From the IMG/VR virus record IMGVR_UViG_3300015245_000045, positions 1-50,222 of that record: 50,222 nucleotides of DNA; one strand, given 5' to 3'. The stretch's first letter is position 1, and each line of letters begins with the position of its first letter. A program made the position numbers and the translations under genes. The notes beneath the pieces are model-generated. The model was not told the DNA's origin, did no database searches, and worked only from the letters and a program-made list of their open reading frames with translations. This DNA is from a virus. Positions 23,656 through 33,105 of this stretch are shown here, piece by piece.

Positions 23656-23923
23656 GAAGAAGGTCGGTCCCTACACCATCCGCGAACTCTCGATGCGCGA
23701 GACCATGCGGATCATGCGCGAGATCCCCGATGGCCCCGAGCACCGCGAGGCGCGCGGCGCGGCGATGCTTGGCGCCAGTGTCACCAACGGCTCGGGTAAA
23801 CCGATGGGCGAGGCGGTCCTCGACGTCGGCGCGTCGACGTACTCGCTGCTCATGGCGGCGCACAGCCAAGTGAACGAGACCCCGACCTTCGAGCCCGTCG
23901 AAGGTGACGCGGGAAACGGCTAA
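23642..23923 (+). CDS. tail assembly chaperone, short form (G-like)
   Basis: A 93-residue protein from ATG 23642, with AAGGAG about 7 nt upstream. IRELSMRETMRIMREIPD is a typical chaperone helix. It stops at TAA 23921, directly after the slippery heptamer g-gga-aac. By analogy with lambda G/GT, the short form is made most of the time and a -1 shift yields a longer fusion. It lies before the tape measure gene, as expected. Confidence 0.82.
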   Translation: MQLREKKVGPYTIRELSMRETMRIMREIPDGPEHREARGAAMLGASVTNGSGKPMGEAVLDVGASTYSLLMAAHSQVNETPTFEPVEGDAGNG

Positions 23924-24186
23924 CCGCGCTGGAGCGCGGTCTTCATCAACTCGCGATCACGCTGCACAAGACGGTCGGCGAACTCCTCGACACCATGACC
24001 CCAACTGAATACGCCACGTGGAACGTCTACTTCGAAGAGCAGGCAGTCCATCGCCAGCGCGCCGAGAACCGCGCGAAGGGCGTCGTCGACTTCACCGACC
24101 CGAAGGCGTCAGCGCAGTTGATCGGCATGGTGCGCGGCGGCGTCGCTGGCGCAAGCGGCAGGGCCCGCCCGAAGGTGCGCGAATGA
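23642..24186 (+). CDS. tail assembly chaperone, -1 frameshift fusion (G-T-like)
   Basis: Predicted 181-residue fusion: zero frame to C23917, then -1 frame from that same base (CGG CTA ACC) to the stop at 24186. The downstream part reads LTALERGLHQLAITLHK, then the T-like domain MTPTEYATWNVYFEEQAV. An internal ATG at 23995 could also start this part alone. The signal has all canonical parts: heptamer, 5-nt spacer and hairpin. The fusion is inferred from sequence and gene order, not from protein data. Confidence 0.8.
23911..23940 (+). promoter_or_regulatory. programmed -1 ribosomal frameshift signal
   Basis: The slippery heptamer GGGAAAC lies at 23911-23917, in the correct phase (G GGA AAC) for a -1 slip. 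A 5-nt spacer contains the start of the zero-frame TAA. A perfect 7-bp hairpin follows, accgcgc (23923-23929) / gcgcggt (23934-23940), with loop tgga. The -1 frame is open for 89 codons after the slip. Confidence 0.85.
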
Positions 24187-24983
24187 CCGACTACGCCGTC
24201 ACGATCCCGGATGGCCCATCGGCGTTGCTGCCCGTCGTTGCCTCGAAGACGATCCGCGCGCGCGATGGCAACGTCGGCGAGAAGCTCAAGCTGGACGTGA
24301 CCGGGTGGGGCATCAATCAGATCCGCGAACTGCTCGTGGCCATCACCGGCAACGAGATGCAGGCGCAGATAAACATCCAGAACCCGCCGGCCTTCGCCGA
24401 GGTCGACGGCATGCGCGGTCGCGGTATTGCCAATGCACAGAAGAAGGTCACCGTCTCCTTTGGCATGCGCCTGAAGGTGCAGGCGTTGAACGAACTCAAG
24501 CGCGCCCTGATGGCGGCCATCGGGCACTCCACGCGGCGTGACTCGGGGCGGCTGTCGAACCCGGCGAACTGGGAGTTCCGCTATGTGCGCAACGGCCGCG
24601 CGACCGCGCTTCCGCTGTCGGGCGCCTCCGGTATTCCGATGGGACAAAACGACTTCATCACGCTCATGCCCAAGGGGGTCGTCAATGGCGAAGGCACCGC
24701 GTATGCGACCGCAGTGAACAAGCGCGTGACCGGCTCGGGGAAGCTGTCGTTCCGGCGCACCGCGAAGGGCAAGGTCAGGAAGCACGATCAGGGGATCGGC
24801 TTCTTGGCGCTGGCTGCGCGCGCGGCGGGCGCCTCGCAACTGTTCTCGGGCTTCAACGTGCTCTCGGGCTTCACCGAGAAGTACGCGCTCCCGGGCGAGG
24901 TCGTCAACCGCCGGGGCCCGGTCTCGCACGGGCCGTTCCGCACCGGCTACATCAAGATCAGTCCGAAGACGGGCAAACGGTAA
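24183..24983 (+). CDS. hypothetical basic protein between chaperone and tape measure
   Basis: A 266-residue protein, ATG 24183 overlapping the chaperone stop. Landmarks are GWGINQIRELLVAITGNEMQ and a repeated basic pattern (RRTAKGKVRKHDQG). It ends in a glycine-rich beta region with SHGPFRTGYIKISPKTGKR. Tape measure genes usually follow chaperones directly, so this is an extra gene, perhaps a tail protein or a tape measure partner. No family recognised. Confidence 0.72.
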   Translation: MTDYAVTIPDGPSALLPVVASKTIRARDGNVGEKLKLDVTGWGINQIRELLVAITGNEMQAQINIQNPPAFAEVDGMRGRGIANAQKKVTVSFGMRLKVQALNELKRALMAAIGHSTRRDSGRLSNPANWEFRYVRNGRATALPLSGASGIPMGQNDFITLMPKGVVNGEGTAYATAVNKRVTGSGKLSFRRTAKGKVRKHDQGIGFLALAARAAGASQLFSGFNVLSGFTEKYALPGEVVNRRGPVSHGPFRTGYIKISPKTGKR

Positions 24984-24993
24984 GGGGGCGACC

Positions 24994-27324
24994 GTGGACG
25001 AAGGACTCAAGCGCCTCATTGAACTCGGCGTCAACGCGACGCCGGCACTGAGCGAACTGGACAAGGTCAGCGGCGCGGCGAAGAAGGCCGGCGACGACGT
25101 GGGCGGCGTGCAGGGCCAGTTGACCAACTTCGCCGATACGCTCAAGGGCGTGTTCGCCGGGCTCGGCATCGCCGAACTGGCGAAGCAGGCGGTGGAGGGC
25201 TTCTTCAGCATGGTCGACGCCATCGACCAGATGGGCAAGAGCGCGCAGCAGCTTGGCGTCACGGTCGAGAAGGCGCAGGAACTCCAGTACGCGCTCTCCT
25301 TCGCCGGGCTCAAGGACGGCGACAGCATTGCCATGCTCGGGCGTCTCTCGGACAAGCTGGCCGACATCGGCGACACCAGCAATGACACCTCACGCAAGCT
25401 GCGCGAGATGGGCATCGCCGCTGGCGACGACGTGGAGACCGCGATCAAGAAGATGGCCGACGTCTTCGCGAACGCCCCGGACGGCATCGACAAGACCGCG
25501 CTCGCCATCGAGATCTTCGGCAAGAAGGTCGGCCTGCAGATGGTGCCGTACCTCAACGACGGGGCCGACGCCATCGAGGCGGCAATGAAGCAGGCGGGAG
25601 CATTCGGAGAGGTCAGCGCCGAGACCGCCAAGCAGGCGGCCGACTTCAACGACAACATGGCCCGGCTGAGCAAGGCGATGCAGGCGATTGGCTATGTGAT
25701 CGCCGAGTACCTCCTGCCGCCGCTGTCCTCGACGGTCGAGTGGATCGTGAAGAACATCGACGAGATCAAGAAGTGGGGCGGTCTCATCATCAAGATCACC
25801 AGCCCGGTCTTTACGCTGGCCTCGGCCGTGACGACGCTCAAGAACGCGTTCTCCGGGAGCGTCGAGGTCGCCACGGACGGCGTGAACACGTTCGCTGGCG
25901 CGGCGAAGGCATACGAAGAAGCCGCAGCGAAGGCGGGCAAGACCGGCGTCATTCCCGGCGCGCAGAGCGACCTCGACAAGGCGGCCGACAGCGCCAAAAA
26001 GGCGGCCGACAAGTTCGCGCTTCTGCCCAAGGAGATCGACCGCCTGCGCACCGAGATGGGCAAGCTGGACCCGACGGTCGGCGACAACGCGCTGGTGATC
26101 GAGTCGTACAACCGCCAGATCGATGCGATGCAAAAGACGCTCGACGGCGCGACGCCCAAGGCCGCCAAGCACGCGAAGGCGGTCAAGGAGGTCAAGACCG
26201 AATACGACAAGTGGGTCGAGTCGATGATGAAGGCGCAGACGCAGACCGACGACTCGGGCAAGGAGATTGCGTGGCTGCAGCAGAACCTCGCCGCGCTGGC
26301 GGCCACGGGCGACACGTCGAGCGTCGCCTTTCAGAAGTGGTCAAAGGAGTTGCGCACGCTCCAGCCCGACGCCCTCGCCGACGCGCTGGACAAGATCAAC
26401 AAGTCGGCCAAGGAGTTTGAGACGGCGCCCGGGATCATCACGGGCATGCAGATGGCGCTCGAAGGGCTCGAAGGCGCCGGGAAGGGCGCGAGCGAGCAGG
26501 CGGTCCTGCTGCGCAAGGAGATCGAGAAGCTCAAGGAGTCGCAAGACCCGACCGGGGCGACCAAGGCGGTCCAGAACATCAAGGACGCGATGGAAGCCGG
26601 GCAGAACCTGCAGGCTCAAATCGACGCGATCAACAAGGCGATGGACGCGGGCGACATTCCGACCGCATGGGGCGAAGCAGCGAAGAACAAGCTGCTCCAG
26701 ATCGGCGACACCGCCAAGACGACGAAGACCGACGTGGAGACCCTCGGCGAGTCGATCCTGAAGGCGAGCAGCCAGTTCGTCACCAACTTCGTCGACTCGG
26801 CCATCGAGGGCTTCGGCAAGACCAAGGCGTCGTTCTCCGACATGGTGACCGACATGATCAAGATGATCGCCAAGCTGATCGTCCAGTGGGAGATCGCCGC
26901 CGCGCTCAAGTCGGCCGGCGGGACCGATGGCATCCTCGCCGCGTTCACCGGCACCAAAGCCAAGGGCGGGGCGTGGAACGCCTCGGGCATCGAGTACATG
27001 GCGACGGGCGGCATCATCGGCGGCCCGACCTTCTTCTCCAATCGCGGCCGGCTCACGGTCGCGGGCGAGGCCGGTCCCGAGGCAGTCGTTCCGCTCCAGC
27101 GCAGCGCCTCGGGCGACCTCGGCGTCGCGGCCTCGCCGGTCACGGTCAACGTCCACAACAACTCCTCTGCCGAGGTCGCGACGACCTCCAAGGACAACTC
27201 GGACGGCTCGCGCCAGATCGATATCTACATCGAGCAGAAGGTGAAGTCGATGCTCACCAGCGGCACGCTCGACCGCACGATGCGCACCTCCTATGGCGTC
27301 GGGCGTCAACCCGCCGCAGGTTGA
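24994..27324 (+). CDS. tail tape measure protein
   Basis: A 776-residue protein from GTG 24994 (AAGGGGG about 6 nt upstream). It is Ala/Lys-rich and mostly helical, with extended coiled-coil segments (AADSAKKAADKFALLPKE, AEPGQNLQAQ-type heptads) as in tape measures. A Gly-rich region (ATGGIIGGPTFFSNRGRL, about 670-690) and PEAVVPLQR precede a terminal motif VTVNVHNN...DGSRQIDIYIE. Length sets tail length; at about 1.5 angstrom per residue the tail would be somewhat over 100 nm. The C-terminal motif is shared with gene 15145. Confidence 0.9.
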   Translation: MDEGLKRLIELGVNATPALSELDKVSGAAKKAGDDVGGVQGQLTNFADTLKGVFAGLGIAELAKQAVEGFFSMVDAIDQMGKSAQQLGVTVEKAQELQYALSFAGLKDGDSIAMLGRLSDKLADIGDTSNDTSRKLREMGIAAGDDVETAIKKMADVFANAPDGIDKTALAIEIFGKKVGLQMVPYLNDGADAIEAAMKQAGAFGEVSAETAKQAADFNDNMARLSKAMQAIGYVIAEYLLPPLSSTVEWIVKNIDEIKKWGGLIIKITSPVFTLASAVTTLKNAFSGSVEVATDGVNTFAGAAKAYEEAAAKAGKTGVIPGAQSDLDKAADSAKKAADKFALLPKEIDRLRTEMGKLDPTVGDNALVIESYNRQIDAMQKTLDGATPKAAKHAKAVKEVKTEYDKWVESMMKAQTQTDDSGKEIAWLQQNLAALAATGDTSSVAFQKWSKELRTLQPDALADALDKINKSAKEFETAPGIITGMQMALEGLEGAGKGASEQAVLLRKEIEKLKESQDPTGATKAVQNIKDAMEAGQNLQAQIDAINKAMDAGDIPTAWGEAAKNKLLQIGDTAKTTKTDVETLGESILKASSQFVTNFVDSAIEGFGKTKASFSDMVTDMIKMIAKLIVQWEIAAALKSAGGTDGILAAFTGTKAKGGAWNASGIEYMATGGIIGGPTFFSNRGRLTVAGEAGPEAVVPLQRSASGDLGVAASPVTVNVHNNSSAEVATTSKDNSDGSRQIDIYIEQKVKSMLTSGTLDRTMRTSYGVGRQPAAG

Positions 27325-27338
27325 GAAAGGACCCCGTC

Positions 27339-27716
27339 ATGCCCGTACAGATTGGCCCACGGCCTGCCTCCCTCGATGGCTGCTTTCAGACGTGGAGCGA
27401 GCACGACGCGGCCAGCGTCATCCGCTCCGATATGGATATGGGCGGCTACACCAAGGTGCGCCGTCGCACCACCGAGCCGGTGCTGCAGGTCGAGGCCGGC
27501 GTCACGCTGCCCGCGACGCTCTATGAGGACTTCAAGACGTGGTTCCGGGTCAACTCCGGCTCGGGCGTCTTTCCCACGCGCGTGAAGCGACCCGATGGGC
27601 GCGAGATCGTGATGCGCTTCGCCGCGCCCCCGGTCTTCGAGTGGCCCGAGGCCAACAGGGACGTCTTCCACGCGGCGGTCACGCTGGAGCAAATGCCCGC
27701 GTGGAGCACGCTCTAG
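27339..27716 (+). CDS. minor tail protein (DUF6441/phage tail-like, unassigned)
   Basis: A 125-residue protein directly after the tape measure gene. It has IGPRPASLDGCFQTW, then RTTEPVLQVEAGVTLPATLY and a C-terminal FEWPEANRDVFHAAV. Size and position match the small proteins between tape measure and tail tip in lambda-like tails (gpM-like region). The precise family is not established. GAAAGGACC lies before ATG 27339. Confidence 0.65.
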   Translation: MPVQIGPRPASLDGCFQTWSEHDAASVIRSDMDMGGYTKVRRRTTEPVLQVEAGVTLPATLYEDFKTWFRVNSGSGVFPTRVKRPDGREIVMRFAAPPVFEWPEANRDVFHAAVTLEQMPAWSTL

Positions 27717-27730
27717 AAAGGGCCGCCGAC

Positions 27731-28195
27731 ATGGTTCAACCGCAAAACATTCCTTCCGCGCTCGCGTCATCGAGCGAGGTCGTGTGGCTGGCGCTGCTGA
27801 CGATCACGGCGTCCGGCTATCCGCCGCTCTACGTGGTCAACAACTCGACGCCCGTCGTGAGCCGGGGCATCCAGTTCGAGCCTTACCCGTTCTCGCTCAC
27901 GCTGCCGGCCGACGACTCCGACACCCTGCCATCGGTCAACCTCGTGATCAGCAATCTGGACAACGCGATCACCGAGTTCGTTCGCGCGCAACTGCTGCCG
28001 CCGAACATCGCCATCGAGGTCGTGACCAGCGCCTATCCCGACATCGTTGAGAAGTCGCTCACCTTCCTGAAGCTGGTCTCGGTGTCCTATGACGCGATGA
28101 ACCTCACCGGGACGTTGAACGTCGATGACTTCCTGACGCAAGGCTTCCCGGCCGAAAGCTACGTGCCACCGCAGTTCCCGGGGTTGTTCCTGTGA
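27731..28195 (+). CDS. DUF1833-type minor tail protein
   Basis: A 154-residue protein. IQFEPYPFSLTLPADDSDTL, VNLVISNLDNAITEFV and the closing TQGFPAESYVPPQFPG match the pattern I know for DUF1833, a lambda gpL-region minor tail protein at the tail tip. AAAGGGCC precedes ATG 27731. The stop overlaps the GTG of the peptidase gene. Confidence 0.78.
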   Translation: MVQPQNIPSALASSSEVVWLALLTITASGYPPLYVVNNSTPVVSRGIQFEPYPFSLTLPADDSDTLPSVNLVISNLDNAITEFVRAQLLPPNIAIEVVTSAYPDIVEKSLTFLKLVSVSYDAMNLTGTLNVDDFLTQGFPAESYVPPQFPGLFL

Positions 28196-28635
28196 CCGCC
28201 GCCTTCGCCTCCACGCGCGCGCCGACCTATCGCCGGATGCACGTGGCCGAACTGGTCGGCATCCCGTACCTCGAACTCGGCCGCACGCTGCAGGGCGCGG
28301 ACTGTTGGGGCATCTGCCTGATCGCGGGGCGGCACCTCTTCGGGCTCGAATTTCCCGAGTTCTTCTACTCGGCCGCCGACATGCTGGACGAGGCGTGCGA
28401 GCACATCCGGCGCGAGACGAGTGGCCCGCGCTGGACCGCGCTCCCCGAGGGCGGCCCGTACCCGCGCGCGGCCATCCACATCTTCCGTGTGAAGGGCTAC
28501 GAGACCCATTGCGGCATCCACCTTGGCGGTGGCGAGTTCCTGCATTCCCTCGCGGGGCGCAACAGTTGCGTCGAGTCGCTCTTTGGCGCGGACTGGCGCC
28601 AGCGCAAGACGGGCTCCTTCGCATGGACACCGTGA
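28192..28635 (+). CDS. NlpC/P60-family tail peptidase (gpK-like)
   Basis: A 147-residue protein from GTG 28192. The catalytic Cys38 lies in GADCWGICL, and His106 in ETHCGIHLGGGEFLHS. This is the C40 papain-like fold of NlpC/P60 peptidases. Lambda gpK has the same domain and sits in the same gene position, before the tail tip protein. It probably cuts murein or trims tail proteins during assembly or infection. It is not placed or built like a lysis endolysin. Confidence 0.85.
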   Translation: MTAAFASTRAPTYRRMHVAELVGIPYLELGRTLQGADCWGICLIAGRHLFGLEFPEFFYSAADMLDEACEHIRRETSGPRWTALPEGGPYPRAAIHIFRVKGYETHCGIHLGGGEFLHSLAGRNSCVESLFGADWRQRKTGSFAWTP

Positions 28636-31600
28636 ACTGCTCGACTGTCATCGACAACGACTCGGGCGAGGTCGTCGAGCCCGCGCGCCTGCTGCTGCCC
28701 GGCGGCCGGCGCGAGGAGATCGCCATCGAGGCCGGCGCCAGCGTGGCCGAGTTGGTGAGCAAGGTCCCCGAGGACCTGCGCCCCTATGTGCAGGTCTTCA
28801 ACCACGGCGTGCTGGTGACCGATTGGGAGAACTTCTACCTGCGCGAGGGCGACCGCATCCTGCTGGCAGTCACGCCCGGCGGCGGCAAGGGCACCGGCAA
28901 GCAGATCGTCGGCGCGATCCTGATGATCGTGGTCGCGATCTACGCGGGCCCGGCCGCTGGCGCGATTGCTGGCGTGGGCGCCAGCGCGGCCGAGGTCGCG
29001 GTCATTCAAGTGGGTATCACGCTGGTCGCGTCGATGGTGATCAACGCGCTCATCGCCCCGCCCACGGTCAGCACCAAGGCGGCGACCGCAGCGAACACTT
29101 CGCCGACCTCCTACACGCTGACGGGCCAGTCGAACTCGGCGCGCATCTTCTCGCCGTGCATGACGATTTACGGCATGTACAAGGTGATGCCCGCGCTGGC
29201 GTCGAACCCGAACGTCGACAGCTTCATGCAGTCCTCGCAGATCAGCGCGCTCTATGACTTCGGCCTCGGCTACGTCAACGTCTACGACCTACGCATCGGC
29301 GACGTGCCGGTCGGTGAGTATTCCCCGGCGCTCGTGTGGCACCCCAACTCCTACTGCGACGACCTTCAACTGAATCCGACCCGGATCGGTTACGACCAGT
29401 ACGTCTTCGAGATGCAGCGCAACAGCCCTGTGATCGTTCGCACGAAGCCGCTCGCGACGAGCGCGGCGCTGGACATTCAATTCCCCCGGGGCATCTTTCA
29501 GGCGTCGCAACTGTGGGGCAACCTCCCGTGGGGCGCCGACTTTATCGGGTACTGGCGCGTGGCCGACACGGGCACGTGGCAGGAGATTCCGATTGACTGG
29601 TATCAGGGCGGCGGCAAGCAATACGTCGACCAACTCGTCGGGATCACCTATGGCGTGCCCGCGTGGTTCGCCGACACGAACTACAACCCTTCGACCTCGC
29701 CACCCGACCTTCGTGACAAGACCGCGCAGTGGAAAGCGAATCAGACGACCGACCCTTACGCGGCATACAACGGCGCCGTGCCGGACCCGTATGTGATCTT
29801 TCACTACCCAAGCGGCGAGATCAACGAGAGCAATTACTTTGCACGCTATCCCGAGGTGCGCGCGGTCGGCTGGACGAAGTCCGCAAAGAACCACTTCGAA
29901 AGCATCGGCAGCCGCGAGGGGCGCGAGCCGGGCGTCCCCGTCATCTACGACCGGGCTTACTTCTTCGTCTCGATGGGTCTCACGTACAACCCGGCAAGCT
30001 CACCGGACGACCTGCACATGTACGACATGCTCATGTTCGGTCAAACGGCGAACGAAGGCGGCGCCGGGTGGATCTTCAGCAGTGCAAACGGGTTGGCCCC
30101 GAAGGTGGCCACGCAGGTCGTGCCGTGGGTCTGGACCATCGTCGACCCGACGGCGTGGAACCCGGACGTCTACCTCGCGCGTTACCCCGACGTGGCCCGT
30201 GCCGGTCTCGACCCGTGGCAGCACTTCACGCAGTTTGGCGCCTTCGAGGGGCGCAACCCGTACGTGAGCACCGGGGCCATGTCGGTGCGACTCGTGGCCA
30301 ACTGGATCGGCGTCTACTGGATGCGGATCAATCTGACCTTCCCGGGGCCGGGCGCTTACGAGATTCAGGTCACGCGGACGGACAAGATCGAGGACGGCAG
30401 CGACACCAGCATCGCCAATACCACGCAGGGCGCGATCTCGGCGCGCTTCAACGAGTCGACCATCGGCCTGCTGCGCTCCTTCGAGCAGGGCCTGCCGGTC
30501 ACGCCGCGCCTGCGTCACTCGATGCTGGAGATGCGCGTGGTCGCGACCGAGAAGCTCACGGGCGTCGTACAGAACCTCTCGGCCATCGTGGTCTCGGTGC
30601 TCCCGGTCACCAACAACGGCGCCGACTTCTACTGGGCCGAGACCCGCAACCCGGCGTGGATCGCGCTGGACATTCTCACCAGCGAGAAGAACCCCAAGCC
30701 GTTGTTGCGCTCGCAGATCGACTGGCCCTCGTGGCTTCACCTCGTCGCAATCTGCGACTCCCTGCGTTCGTACGTCGTCAACGGCACGCCCTACACCGGC
30801 GCGCGCTACACGTGCGATATCGTCGTGGAGGAGACCTCGACGGTGAAGACCCTTGTCGAGTCAATCCTCTCGGCCTGCCGCGCCTCGATGGTCCTCACCA
30901 GCGCCGGCACGTGGGGCGTGCTGGTCGACGAGGAGAAGACCACGCCGCGCCAGATGATCACGCCGGCCAACTCGTGGGGCTTCTCGGGCGCGCGCACCTT
31001 CTCGCAGATGCCCCACGCGCTGCGCGTGAACTTCATCAACAACGCCAACAACGCTTACACCAAGGACGAGGTCCTCGTCTATTGGGACGGCTACAGCGCG
31101 GCCAACGCGACGATCTTCGAGACGCTGGACACCTATGGCGTCACCGACTTCCCGCACGCGTGGGCTTATGGGCGGTACATGATGGCGCAGGGCATCCTGC
31201 GCTCGGAGATCTTCACGCTCTCGATGGACGTCGAGAACCTGCTGGTGCAGCGCGGCGACACGGTGCTGGTCGCGCACGACGTTCCGCTCATCGGCGGCGT
31301 GCCCTGCCGCGTGGTCGAGGTCTACTACGTCGACGGTGTCCAGCAAGCCGTGAAGGTCGACCAGATGCTGACGCTCTATCCCACGGGCTATGCGGTTCGC
31401 ACGTCGAGCAATGGCTGGATGCGAACTGGCGCCGTGGTGGGCGCGCAGAGCGGCGACACGTACATCCTCGACGCGGGTTCAATCTCGCCCGATGACTTGA
31501 TCGTCCTTGGCGACTTCAACCGGACCGTGCAGACGTACCTCGTGCAACGCATCGACCCCGGACCGGACCTCTCGGCGCAACTGACGTTGTGCAAGTACGA

Positions 31601-33077
31601 CCCGGCGGTCTATCAGGCCGACCAAGGCGCGTTGCCCGGGTGGGACCCCGGCTTCGGGCGCGACTACATCAACGGCACCGACCTTTCGTCGTGGGCCATG
31701 ACCGCGACGCAGACCCTCTACTACGTCAATCGGATGCCCTTCGTCGACGTGCAGTTGCGCTGGACGTCTGGCGGTTGGAATCTCGACCACAACGAGGTGT
31801 CGGTCATGCTCCCGAACGGGACGCGGGTGGCAGTCGGCCGGGGCTGGATGGACTGCAAGTGGACGCTCGATGCGGTCGCTGACCGGGGAACCTACTTCGA
31901 CATTCCGCTCCAGCTTCAAGCGGTGCCCATCAACTCCAACGGCTTCCAAGGGCAGGCGGCCTACTGCTCGATCACGCTGCTGCCCGACCGTGCCGCGCCC
32001 GCGCCAGTTCCGGTCTTCGGCGTCAATGTGCAGAAGGAGACGGTCGATATCACGTGGCAGGCGCCGGCCGAGCCCGACGTCGGCGCCTACGTGCTCAAGT
32101 TCTCGCCGCAGACCGACGAGCCGAACTGGGACAGCGCGCAGGACCTTGCAAGCTATCAGTGGCCCGTCGTCCATGCGAGCGCCGGGGCGCGCACGGGTTC
32201 CTACGGTATCCGCGTGGTCGACACGAGCGGCAACCTTTCGACGGTCGTCTGGCGCCGCACGACGGTCGCGTTCCTCCCGGATATCAATGTCATCACGGTC
32301 CTGAACGACGCGCTCCTCACCCCGCCGTGGCCGGGCGTCCTCTCGGCCGCGAAGGTCGTCGGGCGCGAGGTCATGAACGCGGGCGAGTGGGGCGCCGTGC
32401 AGCCCGACGCGATCTACTATTGCAGTTACCCCGTCGACCTCGGCGACGTCTACGAGGCGCGCGTCTCCTCGAAGATCGAAGCCTACGGGATGACCGGCGA
32501 CGACCTGATGGTGAACTGGGTTCCTTCGCTGGCCGAACTGACCGCCATGTCGCACAGCACGGCGACGACGAATTTCTGGAACTCGTGGCTGGAGGTCCGG
32601 GTCGCCAACGAGATGAAGTTCATGGACGCGTGGGTCCCGACTATCTCGACGATCAACCCGATTGCGGACGGCGCCGACTCGGCGTGGAGCGCATGGCGCC
32701 CGGTCTACACGGTCGGCGACTTCACCGGGCGCATCTTTCAATTCCGCATCCAGTTGCAGAGCCGCAACCCGGGCGTGAAGGCGGTCTGCCGCTCCGGGCG
32801 CATCGAGGTGGACATGCCCGACCGGATCGACAGCTATGGCGACGTGTACGTGCCCACGGGTGGCGTCGACTTCGAGTTCCCGGTCGCGTTCCGCTCGCTC
32901 GAAGCGGTCGCGATCACCATCGACGGGAACGCCTCGCCGGTCGTCGCCAACGTCTCGAACAAGACGAACGAGGGCTTTCGTCTCACGCTCACCAACACGC
33001 TCACGCAGGCGCTCACCGCCGGGCAGGTCGACATCATGGCGCAGGGCTACGGGCGCAAGGGCCTGACCTCTATCTGA
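28632..33077 (+). CDS. J-like tail tip / host specificity protein with FnIII domain
   Basis: A 1481-residue protein. GTG 28632 overlaps the peptidase stop; ATG 28623 is the alternative. The N-terminus (about 20-90) is beta-grasp-like (AGASVAELVSKVPEDLRPYV), followed by Gly/Ala hydrophobic segments (about 95-155) as in lambda gpI/J tail proteins. Two repeats of the type YPDV..AG.DPWQHF..FG.FEGRNP lie at about 395-434 and 508-544. The central hub domain has TCDIVVEETSTVKTLVES and MLTLYPTGYAVRT segments. A fibronectin type III-like domain is at about 1123-1215 (VDITWQAPAEPDVGAYVLKF). It probably forms the tail tip and binds the host. Confidence 0.88.
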   Translation: MNCSTVIDNDSGEVVEPARLLLPGGRREEIAIEAGASVAELVSKVPEDLRPYVQVFNHGVLVTDWENFYLREGDRILLAVTPGGGKGTGKQIVGAILMIVVAIYAGPAAGAIAGVGASAAEVAVIQVGITLVASMVINALIAPPTVSTKAATAANTSPTSYTLTGQSNSARIFSPCMTIYGMYKVMPALASNPNVDSFMQSSQISALYDFGLGYVNVYDLRIGDVPVGEYSPALVWHPNSYCDDLQLNPTRIGYDQYVFEMQRNSPVIVRTKPLATSAALDIQFPRGIFQASQLWGNLPWGADFIGYWRVADTGTWQEIPIDWYQGGGKQYVDQLVGITYGVPAWFADTNYNPSTSPPDLRDKTAQWKANQTTDPYAAYNGAVPDPYVIFHYPSGEINESNYFARYPEVRAVGWTKSAKNHFESIGSREGREPGVPVIYDRAYFFVSMGLTYNPASSPDDLHMYDMLMFGQTANEGGAGWIFSSANGLAPKVATQVVPWVWTIVDPTAWNPDVYLARYPDVARAGLDPWQHFTQFGAFEGRNPYVSTGAMSVRLVANWIGVYWMRINLTFPGPGAYEIQVTRTDKIEDGSDTSIANTTQGAISARFNESTIGLLRSFEQGLPVTPRLRHSMLEMRVVATEKLTGVVQNLSAIVVSVLPVTNNGADFYWAETRNPAWIALDILTSEKNPKPLLRSQIDWPSWLHLVAICDSLRSYVVNGTPYTGARYTCDIVVEETSTVKTLVESILSACRASMVLTSAGTWGVLVDEEKTTPRQMITPANSWGFSGARTFSQMPHALRVNFINNANNAYTKDEVLVYWDGYSAANATIFETLDTYGVTDFPHAWAYGRYMMAQGILRSEIFTLSMDVENLLVQRGDTVLVAHDVPLIGGVPCRVVEVYYVDGVQQAVKVDQMLTLYPTGYAVRTSSNGWMRTGAVVGAQSGDTYILDAGSISPDDLIVLGDFNRTVQTYLVQRIDPGPDLSAQLTLCKYDPAVYQADQGALPGWDPGFGRDYINGTDLSSWAMTATQTLYYVNRMPFVDVQLRWTSGGWNLDHNEVSVMLPNGTRVAVGRGWMDCKWTLDAVADRGTYFDIPLQLQAVPINSNGFQGQAAYCSITLLPDRAAPAPVPVFGVNVQKETVDITWQAPAEPDVGAYVLKFSPQTDEPNWDSAQDLASYQWPVVHASAGARTGSYGIRVVDTSGNLSTVVWRRTTVAFLPDINVITVLNDALLTPPWPGVLSAAKVVGREVMNAGEWGAVQPDAIYYCSYPVDLGDVYEARVSSKIEAYGMTGDDLMVNWVPSLAELTAMSHSTATTNFWNSWLEVRVANEMKFMDAWVPTISTINPIADGADSAWSAWRPVYTVGDFTGRIFQFRIQLQSRNPGVKAVCRSGRIEVDMPDRIDSYGDVYVPTGGVDFEFPVAFRSLEAVAITIDGNASPVVANVSNKTNEGFRLTLTNTLTQALTAGQVDIMAQGYGRKGLTSI

Positions 33078-33105
33078 ACGCCGCACCACGCAGGAGAATC
33101 ACACC

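Noticed and set aside
28192-28635. The NlpC/P60 gene as the lysis endolysin.
   Set aside because: It sits between DUF1833 and J-like tail genes in the lambda K position and lacks any holin or spanin neighbour, so a tail role is far more likely.
31479-33089. A 536-residue open frame on the - strand, and similar long antisense frames at 1837-3243 and 17708-19558.
   Set aside because: They mirror the tail tip, terminase and capsid-region genes in other frames, with no motifs and skewed composition. GC-rich third positions create such frames by chance.
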